This document shows positions 42,967 through 51,558 of a DNA stretch of 64,000 nt, in pieces. Location: the NCBI RefSeq assembly GCF_963666195.1, contig NZ_OY762653.1, positions 1,240,001 through 1,304,000 of the forward strand, in the 5' to 3' direction. The stretch comes from Trichococcus shcherbakoviae (GTDB taxonomy: Bacteria > Bacillota > Bacilli > Lactobacillales > Aerococcaceae). The translations under genes were made by a program, and so were the position numbers. Below the pieces are notes generated by a model. The model was not told the origin of the DNA, did no database searches, and worked only from the letters and a program-made list of their open reading frames with translations. Positions within the stretch are counted from its first letter, which is position 1, and every line of letters starts with the position of its first letter.

Positions 42967-43236
42967 TTATGCTTTGTTCTCGATTTCGATGATGGTCATG
43001 ATTGCGTAATTCGCCAAATCCATCAGCGTGTCTGTGATACTCTCGTCTTTCACTTCGGCCTCTTGCTTAATCAGTTGTTTGAAACGGTGCAGTTTATCAT
43101 CCAATCGGACGGCCGGCATTATCAGCCCGTACTCCTGGAAGCTGTCGCCAAAACTATCCCCGTAGTCTTTATTTTTTGCCGCATACAGCTGATTCAGCCT
43201 TTCGCATATTTCCCTGTGCTGCTCGACTTTCGTCAT
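42967..43236 (-). CDS. DUF1599-type small protein
   Basis: 89 residues from ATG at 43236 (GGTGGGGGA upstream). The core reads LNQLYAAKNKDYGDSFGDSFQEYG, RLDDKLHRFKQLI and DTLMDLANYAIMTIIEIE, the pattern of DUF1599/nucleotide-modification-associated proteins, relatives of MazG-like helical nucleotide-binding proteins. Its role is unknown; the fold suggests binding of a nucleotide. It lies 28 bp after the CDF transporter gene and probably shares its transcript. Confidence 0.8.
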   Translation of the reverse strand: MTKVEQHREICERLNQLYAAKNKDYGDSFGDSFQEYGLIMPAVRLDDKLHRFKQLIKQEAEVKDESITDTLMDLANYAIMTIIEIENKA

Positions 43237-43264
43237 ATCCCCCACCGCTTTCCTTTGTTCTTGT

Positions 43265-44191
43265 TTATTCTTTATCGAGTACCCTGCCCACATCCTCGCA
43301 ACAATTATATTCGAACTGAATCGTCAAGTGGGTCACACCGAAGCGCCCTTTCAATACCTGTTCCAACTTCTCATAGACTTCGGATAGTTCACTGACCAAA
43401 ATGTCATTTTGCAGATTTACATGGGCTTCAAAAAAGAGCGTATACTCGTCCAATGCCCAAATGTGGACATGATGGATGTTTTTTATCGCATCCATCTTTT
43501 CAAGTTCCTCCGCGATTTCATCGATGTCCACCGTTTTCGGTGTTCCCTGCATCAGGATGTTCGCCGACTCTTTCAATATTTCATAGCTTTCCTTGAGGAT
43601 ATACAAACCAATCAGCACCGTCAACAAAGGATCAATCCAGTAGGCATCGAAGTAATAGATGACAACTCCGCCGACCATTACCCCGACAGAGGACAAGGCA
43701 TCGCTCAGAAGATGCAGGTACACCGCTCGCATATTCAAGTCAGCTTCTGAACTCTTATGCAGCAGGTATACAGCCACTGCATTGAGGACGATCCCGATGG
43801 AGGCGATTATGATGACCAACAGTGCGTTTATTTTTTCAGGCTGAATGAATTTAAAATAAGCTTCCCTGAAAAGGAAAAGGGACATGATGATCAGTAGGGT
43901 GGCATTGATGACCGCGGCTATGATGGTGGCTCTTCTGTAGCCGAAGGTGTTTTTCTTATCGTGTTCTTTTGCTGCCATCTTGACGGCAAACCAACTGATG
44001 ACGATGGACAATACGTCGTTAAGATTGTGGAGTGCATCGGAAAGTAGCGATAAGCTGCCGGAAAACCAGCCGCCCAAAACTTCGGCAATTGTCAGCACAA
44101 TCTTCAGGACCATGGTTATGAGCAAATTTTTTCCTTTTACGCCACCCAGACCGTCCGGATAGCTATGGGCATGGGTATGTTCTGTCATCAC
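43265..44191 (-). CDS. Cation diffusion facilitator, CzcD-like
   Basis: 308 residues. A His-containing N-terminus (TEHTHAHSYPD) precedes six membrane helices. Metal site residues appear as His/Asp pairs in LLSDALHNLNDVLS (helix 2) and HLLSDALSSVGV (helix 5), the HxxxD pattern of zinc/cobalt exporters. The cytoplasmic C-terminal domain shows IKNIHHVHIWALDEYTLFFEAHV. It exports zinc or a similar metal using the proton gradient. GGAGG precedes the two adjacent ATG codons (44191 or 44188). No obvious metalloregulator gene is next to it. Confidence 0.92.
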   Translation of the reverse strand: MMTEHTHAHSYPDGLGGVKGKNLLITMVLKIVLTIAEVLGGWFSGSLSLLSDALHNLNDVLSIVISWFAVKMAAKEHDKKNTFGYRRATIIAAVINATLLIIMSLFLFREAYFKFIQPEKINALLVIIIASIGIVLNAVAVYLLHKSSEADLNMRAVYLHLLSDALSSVGVMVGGVVIYYFDAYWIDPLLTVLIGLYILKESYEILKESANILMQGTPKTVDIDEIAEELEKMDAIKNIHHVHIWALDEYTLFFEAHVNLQNDILVSELSEVYEKLEQVLKGRFGVTHLTIQFEYNCCEDVGRVLDKE

Positions 44192-44288
44192 TCAAACCTC
44201 CTATTGTGGACAGCCTTTTGCATGGACAAACCAGCTTCTTCACCATAATCATACTCCATATCCTATAGAATTGAAAAATCCAAGGTAC

Positions 44289-44349
44289 TTTTCCTGACAA
44301 GAAAGGCGATGCTGTCGATGATTACAGGATTCACCATTCCGAAAATCAT
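44289..44349 (-). pseudogene. Fossil 3' end of a paralogue of the 45086 gene
   Basis: Positions 44309-44349 match 45114-45154, inside the 3' end of the DUF6803-like gene, over 41 bp with two mismatches in the same orientation. Read on the minus strand it still encodes MIFGMVNPVIIDSIA. The rest of the gene is absent. The two copies are direct repeats that bracket the mazEF module. Confidence 0.75.
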
Positions 44350-44406
44350 CTCTAAAATATCATCGTATCATCCGAAGTGCACTTTGCGTGACTGAGTGTT
44401 ATCGAG

Positions 44407-44412
44407 TATAAT
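44407..44412 (+). promoter_or_regulatory. mazEF promoter
   Basis: -10 TATAAT (44407-44412) with -35 TTGCGT (44384-44389) at a 17-bp spacing, 22 bp before the mazE start. MazE autoregulation at this site is usual for the family. Confidence 0.65.
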
Positions 44413-44433
44413 TATTCATAAGAGGTGAGAAAA

Positions 44434-44664
44434 ATGCTAATTACAAAATCCAGGCTACAAGGAAGTTCCGTAGTTGTAACTCTGCCGTTTCACAATGGCG
44501 AAAAATTGGAACCCAATAAAGAATATATCGTAATCTATTCACCAGATGGGACAATCACATTGGTTCCAAAAATTGATGATCCCTTTGTTTTGTCCGAAGC
44601 TGGAGCTTTTTACGAAAAAGATGAGTGGAATAATTTATCTCCTGAAGGGAGAGAACTATTCTGA
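44434..44664 (+). CDS. mazE: MazE/PemI-type antitoxin
   Basis: 76 residues from ATG at 44434 (GAGGTGAG upstream); a GTG three codons earlier is less likely. The N-terminal SpoVT/AbrB-like strand pattern (LITKSRLQGSSVVVTLPFHN) should bind DNA, and the acidic C-terminus (EKDEWNNLSPEGRELF) should bind the toxin. It neutralises MazF and represses the operon. Its stop codon overlaps the toxin start by one base, so expression is coupled. It is flanked by a 41-bp direct repeat, suggesting acquisition at this site. Confidence 0.85.
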   Translation: MLITKSRLQGSSVVVTLPFHNGEKLEPNKEYIVIYSPDGTITLVPKIDDPFVLSEAGAFYEKDEWNNLSPEGRELF

Positions 44665-45005
44665 TGAACGCTTCCGATAGGTACATCCCCAAGAAAGGCG
44701 ATATCGTCTGGGTAAATTTTGACCCATCTTCAGGAAATGAAATCAAGAAACGTCGGCCGGGACTGGTTGTCTCAAGATACGAATTTAATCGTTCCACCTT
44801 GTTTGCGGTTATTTGCCCCATCACTTCGACAATAAAAAACATTCCTACTCGATATACGTTGCCGAAAGAAATGGTTGTCACAGGTCAAATCGTCATTTCC
44901 CAACTCAAATCTTTGGATTTTCACGCCAGAAAAATCGAATTTGCTGATAGATTGCCTGTTCAGGATATCGCTAAAGTCGATCAGATAATCGAATACATTT
45001 TTTAA
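44664..45005 (+). CDS. mazF: MazF/PemK-type endoribonuclease toxin
   Basis: 113 residues, the normal MazF length. KKGDIVWVNFDPSSGNEIKKRRPGLVVS is the family N-terminus with the catalytic Arg, followed by FAVICPITSTIKNIPTRYTL (Thr of the active site) and VISQLKSLDFHARKIEF. It cleaves mRNA at short sequence motifs when not bound by MazE. It overlaps mazE by one base and ends at its own terminator. All key residues look intact, so the module is probably active. Confidence 0.93.
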   Translation: MNASDRYIPKKGDIVWVNFDPSSGNEIKKRRPGLVVSRYEFNRSTLFAVICPITSTIKNIPTRYTLPKEMVVTGQIVISQLKSLDFHARKIEFADRLPVQDIAKVDQIIEYIF

Positions 45006-45043
45006 AATCCGCAATCACTTAACAGCTGATTGCGGATTTTTTG
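45004..45043 (+). terminator. Terminator of mazEF
   Basis: AAAATCCGCAATCA / TGATTGCGGATTTT stem with a 9-nt loop and TTTTTTG, overlapping the mazF stop codon. Confidence 0.92.
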
Positions 45044-45085
45044 TTGTATATACTTGTATTTGGATACAAATTAACAGGGTTATGA

Positions 45086-45580
45086 CTAATTCGTCATACC
45101 AGGCATTACGGCCATGCTGTCGATGATTTCAGGATTCACCATGCCGAAAATCATGGCAATATGGGCAACGACAAGGAAGCCGCCGACCAGCATAAAGTGG
45201 ATTTTCATTTTTTCTTCATCGGTTTTATTCCGGAACAGGACACCAATTTCCATGAGTGCGATCGGCAATAGGAACAGTACGCCGCTCAAATAGAAGCCCA
45301 CTGCCACAACGTCGACCCACGTGTGCCAACCATTTGTGGTGGTCAATGGAATCACTGCGTTAAACAACAGGTAGAAGAATATTCCCGTGAAATAGAAGCC
45401 GGCAAAGATACCGACGATTTTGTTCAAAGTCCTCAAACCACCCGATTTTACCCTGTCAAAAATAATGAAAAATTCTGAAATCGTCAGCGTCTCCGCGCAG
45501 ATTACAGGGATTGCCATAAAGATGATCAGATTCCAGGGCTGATTTGAAGCTAATAAAGACATGTAATGAGTCATGCTCAC
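45086..45580 (-). CDS. Four-helix membrane protein, DUF6803-like
   Basis: 164 residues from GTG at 45580 (GGAGG eight bases upstream); ATG two codons on is the alternative. Four to five hydrophobic segments. The opening SMTHYMSLLASNQPWNLIIF and AIPVICAETLTISEFFIIFD (with Glu inside the membrane) resemble small permease-like proteins annotated as DUF6803. Role unknown. A 41-bp fossil of its own 3' end lies at 44309-44349 on the other side of mazEF. Confidence 0.65.
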   Translation of the reverse strand: MSMTHYMSLLASNQPWNLIIFMAIPVICAETLTISEFFIIFDRVKSGGLRTLNKIVGIFAGFYFTGIFFYLLFNAVIPLTTTNGWHTWVDVVAVGFYLSGVLFLLPIALMEIGVLFRNKTDEEKMKIHFMLVGGFLVVAHIAMIFGMVNPEIIDSMAVMPGMTN

Positions 45581-45742
45581 TTTTGTTTCCTCCTCAAAGT
45601 AAAATAACTAAAAATTGATAGTCTTAATATACCGAATGAATGTGTAGATTAGATAGAGATTGGGCGTCTTCATATGAGCTACATAATGACCTGATATTCT
45701 GTGAATGTAGAAAAAAACAATCCGGAAAGAAGGGTTCAGATA

Positions 45743-45919
45743 ATGCAAACAATCCAATTTATCATTTCAATAGTGCTGATTTTTATCTTAGTGATGTTAG
45801 TCATAAATACAATCCGTAAACAGGATTCTGTTTTGAGAGCAGATGTGAAACGACTGCGGTCTGAAAATGAAGCTTTGAGGAAAGAGCTTCTCAAACGCGG
45901 AATCGTTGAATATGTCTAA
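45743..45919 (+). CDS. Small single-pass membrane protein
   Basis: 58 residues from ATG at 45743 with AAGAAGGG upstream. One membrane helix (IQFIISIVLIFILVMLVI) is followed by a charged coiled coil (LRADVKRLRSENEALRKEL). It is of the general type found in many Firmicutes small membrane proteins; no family is recognised. Followed by a strong terminator, so it is an independent transcript. Confidence 0.6.
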   Translation: MQTIQFIISIVLIFILVMLVINTIRKQDSVLRADVKRLRSENEALRKELLKRGIVEYV

Positions 45920-45970
45920 TAGCTGAAAACGGATAGCCGAAACAAACGCTGTCTATACACTATAAAAAAA

Positions 45971-46020
45971 CAGCCGGAAAACGGAAGTTCGATAGACGAA
46001 CTCCGTTTTCCGGCTGGTTT
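45971..46020 (+). terminator. Terminator of the small membrane protein gene
   Basis: A stem of more than 20 bp beginning AGCCGGAAAACGGA with complement TCCGTTTTCCGGCT and inner GTTCG/CGAAC pairing, followed by GGTTTATTTT. Confidence 0.88.
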
Positions 46021-46086
46021 ATTTTGTTGAAATCAATTGATTTGCCTTCACTGTTGCGCAGTTATTAAAAAACTTGCACTTCAGAT

Positions 46087-46413
46087 TCAGTCGTTTTTGT
46101 ATGAACAGCAATAGTCCACATATTTCTCGACAATCATCTTGAAGGATGAGTTTGCCGGAACAACATAGCTTTGGCCTTTGCTGTAAAGCGTGTATTCCGC
46201 TTCACCCGGCAACATAACCGACATATCGCCACCCAGGACTTCCATTATTTCCTCTGCATCAGTGTTGAATTCGTACTCGCCTGCCAACATGAAGCCAAGT
46301 GTCTTTTTCTCTCCGCTTTCGAACAAAACCGTTCTGCTGGTAACTTTCCCATCAAAATAAACATTTGCTTCCTTGATTACTGTAACGTTTTTGAATTCCA
46401 TTCTATTCTCCAT
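46087..46413 (-). CDS. ppnP: Pyrimidine/purine nucleoside phosphorylase
   Basis: 108 residues; the family (DUF1255) is about 95, so the start may be ATG 46401 rather than 46413 (both have GGAG sites). It is a small cupin that phosphorolyses several nucleosides to free base and ribose-1-phosphate. Typical features: [72 protein letters not shown]. Compared with E. coli PpnP the pattern is well kept. It is a single gene with the DUF2200 gene 51 bp upstream on the same strand. Confidence 0.88.
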   Translation of the reverse strand: MENRMEFKNVTVIKEANVYFDGKVTSRTVLFESGEKKTLGFMLAGEYEFNTDAEEIMEVLGGDMSVMLPGEAEYTLYSKGQSYVVPANSSFKMIVEKYVDYCCSYKND

Positions 46414-46464
46414 TCTATTTCCTCCATTTGCTTGATTATTTTATGTTTTTCTTGCACGTGTAAC

Positions 46465-46815
46465 CTATTTCCTCAGTATCTTCTCCATGGCCTTCCCCTT
46501 AGCCAGCTCATCGACGAGTTTATCCAAGTAACGGATTTTTTGCATGAGCTTGTCTTCGATCTCTTCGACGCGGTATCCGCAAATGACACCTGTGATAAGC
46601 GAAACTTTAGGGTTCAACTGGGGTGCCTGTGCAAAAAAAGTTTCGAAATCAACTTTGTTTTCCAACTGTTGCTGCAGAGTCGCCTCATCATATCCGGTCA
46701 GCCAGAAAATGATTTCATCGACTTCTTCTTTCGTGCGGCCCTTTTTCTCGGCTTTCTTGATATACAACGGATAAACGCTGGCAAACGACATTCCAAATAT
46801 TTTCGTATTTTTCAT
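46465..46815 (-). CDS. DUF2200 family protein
   Basis: 116 residues from ATG at 46815 (GGGAG ten bases upstream); the longer frame lacks a ribosome site. Family motifs: [41 protein letters not shown] and [23 protein letters not shown]2200 proteins are small, cytosolic and of unknown function. It may share a transcript with ppnP. Confidence 0.85.
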   Translation of the reverse strand: MKNTKIFGMSFASVYPLYIKKAEKKGRTKEEVDEIIFWLTGYDEATLQQQLENKVDFETFFAQAPQLNPKVSLITGVICGYRVEEIEDKLMQKIRYLDKLVDELAKGKAMEKILRK

Positions 46816-46911
46816 GGGTGCTCCCTTCTGAATCTTCCTGACGCTATTTTTGGTACTTATGATTTTCATTATGCCATAAATCGCAGAAAAGCTCATCATT
46901 TATCAATAAGA

Positions 46912-46953
46912 AAAGCCGCAAACACATCATCAAATGGATGTGTTTGCGGCTTA
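46912..46953 (-). terminator. Terminator of the LysM-RCC1 transcript
   Basis: AAGCCGCAAACACAT / ATGTGTTTGCGGCTT stem with TTTTCTTATT on the minus strand, 29 bp after the stop of the 41-residue frame at 46982. Confidence 0.85.
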
Positions 46954-46981
46954 CTTTCTGATATACCACTTTTGGCTTATT

Positions 46982-47107
46982 TTACGAAATGAACCCCTCG
47001 CTCATAAACAGCAACATGAAGCCGCTGATCAAAAAGCATAATAAAGTGACGAAAGATCCTACCGAAACTTTGCCCATTTTTATTTTTGGCAAAAATGTAT
47101 ATTTCAA
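46982..47107 (-). CDS. 41-residue membrane peptide, possibly a truncated gene
   Basis: From TTG at 47107 with GGAGA five bases upstream: KYTFLPKIKMGKVSVGSFV followed by one membrane helix (TLLCFLISGFMLLFM) and a short tail ending at TAA. The FLPKIKxGKxSV opening resembles a family of small two-to-three-helix Firmicutes membrane proteins of about 100 residues; only the first helix remains here. It lies 25 bp downstream of the LysM-RCC1 gene, before their shared terminator. It is either a genuine small protein or a remnant. Confidence 0.4.
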   Translation of the reverse strand: MKYTFLPKIKMGKVSVGSFVTLLCFLISGFMLLFMSEGFIS

Positions 47108-47132
47108 TTTTTCTCCGCCTACTTAACCTTAT

Positions 47133-48407
47133 CTAATGATGCCCGATGTTCGTCCATTCCAAAACATCATACTGGTTCCAAACGTTTTCTCCCGCCACTG
47201 CGACAGTGCCGTCTTTTCTCAGTCCGAATGTATTCCCGCCTGCGGAAATGGCTATCATATCCTTCCAACCGGACACATCGCATTGCCCTTCTTGGTTGTA
47301 TCCTGTTGCAACGACCGTGCCGTCCGACTTCAAGCCCACTGTATGATGAGCTCCTGCTGCTACGGCGATGATATCCGTCCATCCCGATACGTCCCCTTTT
47401 CCATAGCTGTTTTCTCCCGCAACAATGACGGTCCCATCCATCTTCAAACCGACAGCATGCGAATCCCCTGCAGAAAGAGCCACGATATCCGTCCAGCCGG
47501 AGACCGCAATTTGGTTGCGATCATTTCTTCCCGTAGAGACAATATTCCCATCCGATTTCAACCCCAATGTATAGCCATTTCCCGCGGATACGGCAACGAT
47601 GTCTGTCCACTCCTGGACATTGCCTTCCCCATTTTCGTTGTTTCCGGTTGCGATCACCGTTCCGTCTGACTTCAAGCCCACCGTATGGCCGATTCCGGCT
47701 GATATAGCCACAATGTCTTTCCAATCCGAAACGGCGCTTTCTCCGCTGAGGTTACTCCCAGTTGCCAACACTGTACCATCCGATTTCAGGCCTACCGTGT
47801 GATAGGCTCCCGCTGATACAGAAACAATATCCGTCCAATTTCCGACATCACCTTGCCCGGCTTCATTCCAGCCTGCAGCAACGACCGTGCCATACCTTTT
47901 CAGTCCTACCGCATAGCCCCCGCCCGCGGAAAGGATTTCCTGTTGTGTAAAACTTGAGGAAAGCGGAAGCGTCAGCATCTGACCGATGTAAATCAGATTA
48001 GGATCATTGATTTGATTGGTTTTTACAAGTTGATCAACTGTCACGCCATACCGGAGCGCGATTTCGGAGAGCGTATCCCCTGATACAACCGTATACTTCA
48101 TCCCGAGTGATTGCGAGGAGTCCGCAACAACAGCGGATGCTGTCGGAATGACGATTTTTTGACCCAACCGGATTAGTCTCGGCTGGGCAATATCATTCAA
48201 CTCCACAAGCTGCCGCACGGTCACACCGTATTCGAGAGCAATTCTGTACAAGGTATCGCCCGCTTTGACTGTATAAATGAAATTCTCTTGCGTTGCATTT
48301 TGTGATTCCACTGCAACGGTATTTGGCGATAGCATGCCGAAAAGGAACATCCCTGAAAAAAACACAGAGACAGCCAATCTACGCATCCATTGCAAACAAA
48401 CCCGCAT
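47133..48407 (-). CDS. Secreted LysM-RCC1 repeat protein
   Basis: 424 residues from ATG at 48407 (GGGAGAGG upstream). Signal peptide ([20 protein letters not shown]), then two LysM domains (about 43-87 and 103-147; [20 protein letters not shown] and [20 protein letters not shown]) that bind peptidoglycan. The rest is at least seven RCC1-type repeats of about 38 residues (pattern [18 protein letters not shown], [14 protein letters not shown]), predicted to form a beta-propeller. Propellers of this type mediate protein contacts. Combining wall-binding LysM with a propeller suggests a surface scaffold or adhesin. Its upstream neighbour also encodes a propeller-type exported protein. No catalytic residues are apparent. 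Confidence 0.85.
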   Translation of the reverse strand: MRVCLQWMRRLAVSVFFSGMFLFGMLSPNTVAVESQNATQENFIYTVKAGDTLYRIALEYGVTVRQLVELNDIAQPRLIRLGQKIVIPTASAVVADSSQSLGMKYTVVSGDTLSEIALRYGVTVDQLVKTNQINDPNLIYIGQMLTLPLSSSFTQQEILSAGGGYAVGLKRYGTVVAAGWNEAGQGDVGNWTDIVSVSAGAYHTVGLKSDGTVLATGSNLSGESAVSDWKDIVAISAGIGHTVGLKSDGTVIATGNNENGEGNVQEWTDIVAVSAGNGYTLGLKSDGNIVSTGRNDRNQIAVSGWTDIVALSAGDSHAVGLKMDGTVIVAGENSYGKGDVSGWTDIIAVAAGAHHTVGLKSDGTVVATGYNQEGQCDVSGWKDMIAISAGGNTFGLRKDGTVAVAGENVWNQYDVLEWTNIGHH

Positions 48408-48451
48408 TTTCCTCTCCCTCATTTCCGAACTACAAGAAATGTCAGTGTCAA

Positions 48452-48486
48452 AGCGGAAAACCCGTCACTATAGGTTTTCCGCTCAG
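48452..48486 (-). terminator. Hairpin between the DUF5050 and LysM-RCC1 genes
   Basis: AGCGGAAAACC / GGTTTTCCGCT stem with a 10-nt loop followed by TTTGAC on the minus strand. It probably ends the DUF5050 transcript, though the T-run is weak and some readthrough is possible. Confidence 0.6.
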
Positions 48487-48557
48487 TCAATCCTCTTTAC
48501 TCTTTTGGGTCATTCCTGTGAAATTATCAGAAACAACAGAGTATAGCCGCTGAATAT

Positions 48558-49436
48558 CTATTCAAACTGCTTCTTGTTGCTGCCGTCGAGGTTGACCCTG
48601 TAAGCAGCCCCTGAATATTCGCCGTAGTAAATGTATTCGCCGTAAATGTCCAAGATATTCCACATTTTCACTTTATTCATTTTGGCTGCTGCAGTCCCAT
48701 CCAGATTTGCCCTGTAGAGCCAACCGTCTTTACTGTAATAGAGCGAATCACCGTCTATAGCTGTAAAAACACCCTCCGCAAGCTTTGTATGCGCGGTACC
48801 ATCTGTTCTCATCCTGTTTACGTTCTCATATTCCCCTTTTTCATTTTTCTCGCCGTAATAGATCCAGTCTCCTTCGACTGCGTATATGACTACGTTTTCT
48901 GATAGTTTCATAACCTCAGTGCCGTCAGTCTTCATTTTGAATAAACTTGTTCCATCCACATAATAGATGCTGTCACCTGACACCTTCATATCGCCCTCAA
49001 AAGAGCTGATGTCAGCTATCTTGGTCTTTTCAGTGCCATCCGTTTTTGTCTTATAGATGCTTCCCGGTTTAGTGCTGTAGTAGATCCAGTCTCCCGACAC
49101 TTCGAACCCGTACGAGCTTTCTTTGCCGACATCCACAACATTAGCCGCCCCTGTACCATCTGTTTGAATCTTGCTGACACCGCCATTCATGCCAGAGGAA
49201 TAGATGGTATCCCCCTGAATTACCATATAGCCGCTCCCAAAATTATCAGCGACCTTGGTCTTTCCGGTCCAGTCAGTTTTCATTTTATACAGGGCTTCTT
49301 CGTTATTGTCTGTGTAGTATATCCAGTCCCCGCTCTGTTTGACCATACCTATAGACACGGTTTCTGATGAGCGACAACCAGTCAGCAGTGCCACGCCCAA
49401 AATGATCATCATGAGTAAACCTATATTCTTTTTCAT
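48558..49436 (-). CDS. DUF5050 beta-propeller lipoprotein
   Basis: 292 residues from ATG at 49436. Lipobox LLTGCR after a hydrophobic stretch. The mature part is made of about six repeats of the form GDWIYYTDxxxxxLYKMKTDGTxxTKLA, typical of DUF5050, which folds as a YWTD-like six-bladed propeller. Such lipoproteins sit on the outer face of the membrane and are presumed to bind ligands. It lies next to the LysM-RCC1 gene, also a propeller protein, and the two may form a surface pair. GAGGACACTC precedes the start. Confidence 0.85.
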   Translation of the reverse strand: MKKNIGLLMMIILGVALLTGCRSSETVSIGMVKQSGDWIYYTDNNEEALYKMKTDWTGKTKVADNFGSGYMVIQGDTIYSSGMNGGVSKIQTDGTGAANVVDVGKESSYGFEVSGDWIYYSTKPGSIYKTKTDGTEKTKIADISSFEGDMKVSGDSIYYVDGTSLFKMKTDGTEVMKLSENVVIYAVEGDWIYYGEKNEKGEYENVNRMRTDGTAHTKLAEGVFTAIDGDSLYYSKDGWLYRANLDGTAAAKMNKVKMWNILDIYGEYIYYGEYSGAAYRVNLDGSNKKQFE

Positions 49437-49499
49437 GAGTGTCCTCCTTTTCTGCTCCAACTCACAGCCACGCGCGCACCAGCTTCAAACATAGATCAA

Positions 49500-51335
49500 T
49501 CACACTTCTTGCATCAGCATTTCCATGAATTCCTCCCCGGTCATGGTTTCTTTTTCGAGCAGATATTTTGCAAGTTCATGCATTTTCGGTAAATTTCCCC
49601 GGATGATTTCCTTGGCTTTTTCATGGGCGAATTTGATGATGCGCAAAACCTCATCATCAATTTTCGCGGAGGTTTCATTCGACACGAGCGAGGTTACATC
49701 CGTTCCCAGATAAGGATTATTGATCGTTTCCAAGGCCATCATATCGAATTTTTCACTCATACCGTAGCGCGTGACCATGGCCCGTGCAATAGCCGTTGAA
49801 GCCTCTATGTCATTTTCCGCCCCGGACGTGATTGTATTTAAAATGACTTCCTCGGCAGATCGTCCGCCCATGTAGGTGACGATCTTGTTCAGGAACTTTT
49901 CCCGGCTCATAAGAATCTGGTCTGTCTCTTCCGACTGCATCGTATAGCCGAGGACCCCGGATGTCCTTGGGATGATGCTGATTTTATTGACTGGTGCGGA
50001 ATCGGTCTGTTTTGCGGCAACGATCGCATGGCCGATTTCATGGTACGCTATCGCCAATTTGTCTTCTTTCGAGAGGATCGCATTTTTCCGCTGGTATCCG
50101 GCCAATATGATTTCCAACGCATACTCCAAATCGGATTGATTGATCTTGCTGCGCTCTTCTTTTATGGCATGGAGAGCGCCTTCATTTATCAGATTGGCAA
50201 GATCGGCGCCGGAGCTGCCGGGTGTATCCCTGGCGATCTCCTTCAGATCGACATCTCCATCCATTTTGACGGATTTTGCATGAACCTCCAGAATCGCTTG
50301 CCTCCCGGCAATATCCGGCAACTCAAGCGGAATGCGCCGATCAAACCGGCCGGGCCTCAGCAGCGCTTTGTCCAGAACTTCAGGTTTGTTCGTTGCCGCC
50401 AGGATCACCACACCTTTTTCCGAGGAAAAACCATCCATCTCATTCAATAATTGGTTGAGCGTCTGGTCCCGCTCATCATTTCCGGTAAAGCCCGCCACAT
50501 TCCGGCTCTTGCCGATCGTATCGATTTCATCAATGAAGACGATGCAAGGGGCTTTTGCCTGCGCTTGATTGAACAGATCCCGCACCCTCGCAGCTCCCAC
50601 GCCGACGAACATCTCCATGAATTCTGATCCCGAAATAGAGAAGAAGGGAACCCCGGCTTCTCCCGCGACCGCTTTTGCAAGCAGCGTTTTACCGGTCCCC
50701 GGAGGTCCGACAAGCAGAATCCCTTTTGGCATCTTCGCCCCGATTTCCCGGTATTTTTGGGGATTGTGCAGAAAATCGATCACTTCCCAAAGTGCTTCTT
50801 TCGCTTCGTCCTGGCCTGCTACGTCCGCAAATGTTTTTCCTGTTTCAGATGCAGCATAAACCATGACATTGCTTTTGCCGAATTTCATTTCGCTGCCGCC
50901 GAGCCCTCCGACTCTTCCCTGCAGCCTGCGCATCATGAATCCCCAGAAGACATACAATAACGCCAATGGCAGCATCCAGATCAGGAAAAAATCAACAATC
51001 GGCGAACTTTCTTCAACAATCTCTTTTTCAAACTTTGCTTCAGTAAGCAGCAGTCGTTCAGTAAGCTGTGGATCCTCCATTCTGCCGGTGATGAAGGTGC
51101 TCTCTTCACCTTCATCGTCCAGCGCTGTGAATTCTATCCGGTTTTCCTCCACCAGAACCGACTCGACACTGCCTTCTTCAAGCATTGTAACAAACGTCTT
51201 ATAATCCACTTCCGTTACCGGATTTTCCTGAAGACCGGGAAAAACGAAAAAATTCAGCACAATCAGAAAAATTGCAATTGTCACAGCAAAATTCAGCCAT
51301 TGTTTATTGAGCTTCGGGGGCATCTTGGATTCCAT
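49500..51335 (-). CDS. FtsH-family membrane AAA+ zinc protease (paralogue)
   Basis: 611 residues, full length. Two membrane helices (about 13-31 and 113-131) flank a small extracellular domain. AAA+ module: [18 protein letters not shown], second region of homology [17 protein letters not shown] and [11 protein letters not shown]. Protease: HEIGH zinc motif followed by downstream Glu/Asp helix ([23 protein letters not shown]). FtsH degrades membrane and regulatory proteins. The main housekeeping ftsH of Lactobacillales usually lies between tilS-hpt and cysK; none of these is nearby, so I think this is a second copy. Not linked in operon to the lipoprotein downstream (39-bp gap without promoter, though readthrough is possible). 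Confidence 0.92.
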   Translation of the reverse strand: MESKMPPKLNKQWLNFAVTIAIFLIVLNFFVFPGLQENPVTEVDYKTFVTMLEEGSVESVLVEENRIEFTALDDEGEESTFITGRMEDPQLTERLLLTEAKFEKEIVEESSPIVDFFLIWMLPLALLYVFWGFMMRRLQGRVGGLGGSEMKFGKSNVMVYAASETGKTFADVAGQDEAKEALWEVIDFLHNPQKYREIGAKMPKGILLVGPPGTGKTLLAKAVAGEAGVPFFSISGSEFMEMFVGVGAARVRDLFNQAQAKAPCIVFIDEIDTIGKSRNVAGFTGNDERDQTLNQLLNEMDGFSSEKGVVILAATNKPEVLDKALLRPGRFDRRIPLELPDIAGRQAILEVHAKSVKMDGDVDLKEIARDTPGSSGADLANLINEGALHAIKEERSKINQSDLEYALEIILAGYQRKNAILSKEDKLAIAYHEIGHAIVAAKQTDSAPVNKISIIPRTSGVLGYTMQSEETDQILMSREKFLNKIVTYMGGRSAEEVILNTITSGAENDIEASTAIARAMVTRYGMSEKFDMMALETINNPYLGTDVTSLVSNETSAKIDDEVLRIIKFAHEKAKEIIRGNLPKMHELAKYLLEKETMTGEEFMEMLMQEV

Positions 51336-51493
51336 CAGCTTATTCCTCCCCTTCTAAAAAGAGAACATTCCGTCATCCTTATTATCCCAGAAATATAGGA
51401 TATTACAAAAAATTATGCAGTCTTTGAAATAAGTGCTCACCAAATGATCAATCGCATCTCATGAAACCTTTTTATAAACGTTTTTAGTTTTTG

Positions 51494-51522
51494 TTTACAA
51501 TTATGATGATGAATTGTATAAT
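51494..51522 (+). promoter_or_regulatory. Promoter of the DUF2087 regulator gene
   Basis: -35 TTTACA (51494-51499) and -10 TATAAT (51517-51522) with a 17-bp spacer, 37 bp before the start codon. Confidence 0.7.
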
Positions 51523-51558
51523 CGTTTACATAACAAAAAGGGAGGAGGATGGGGTTTT

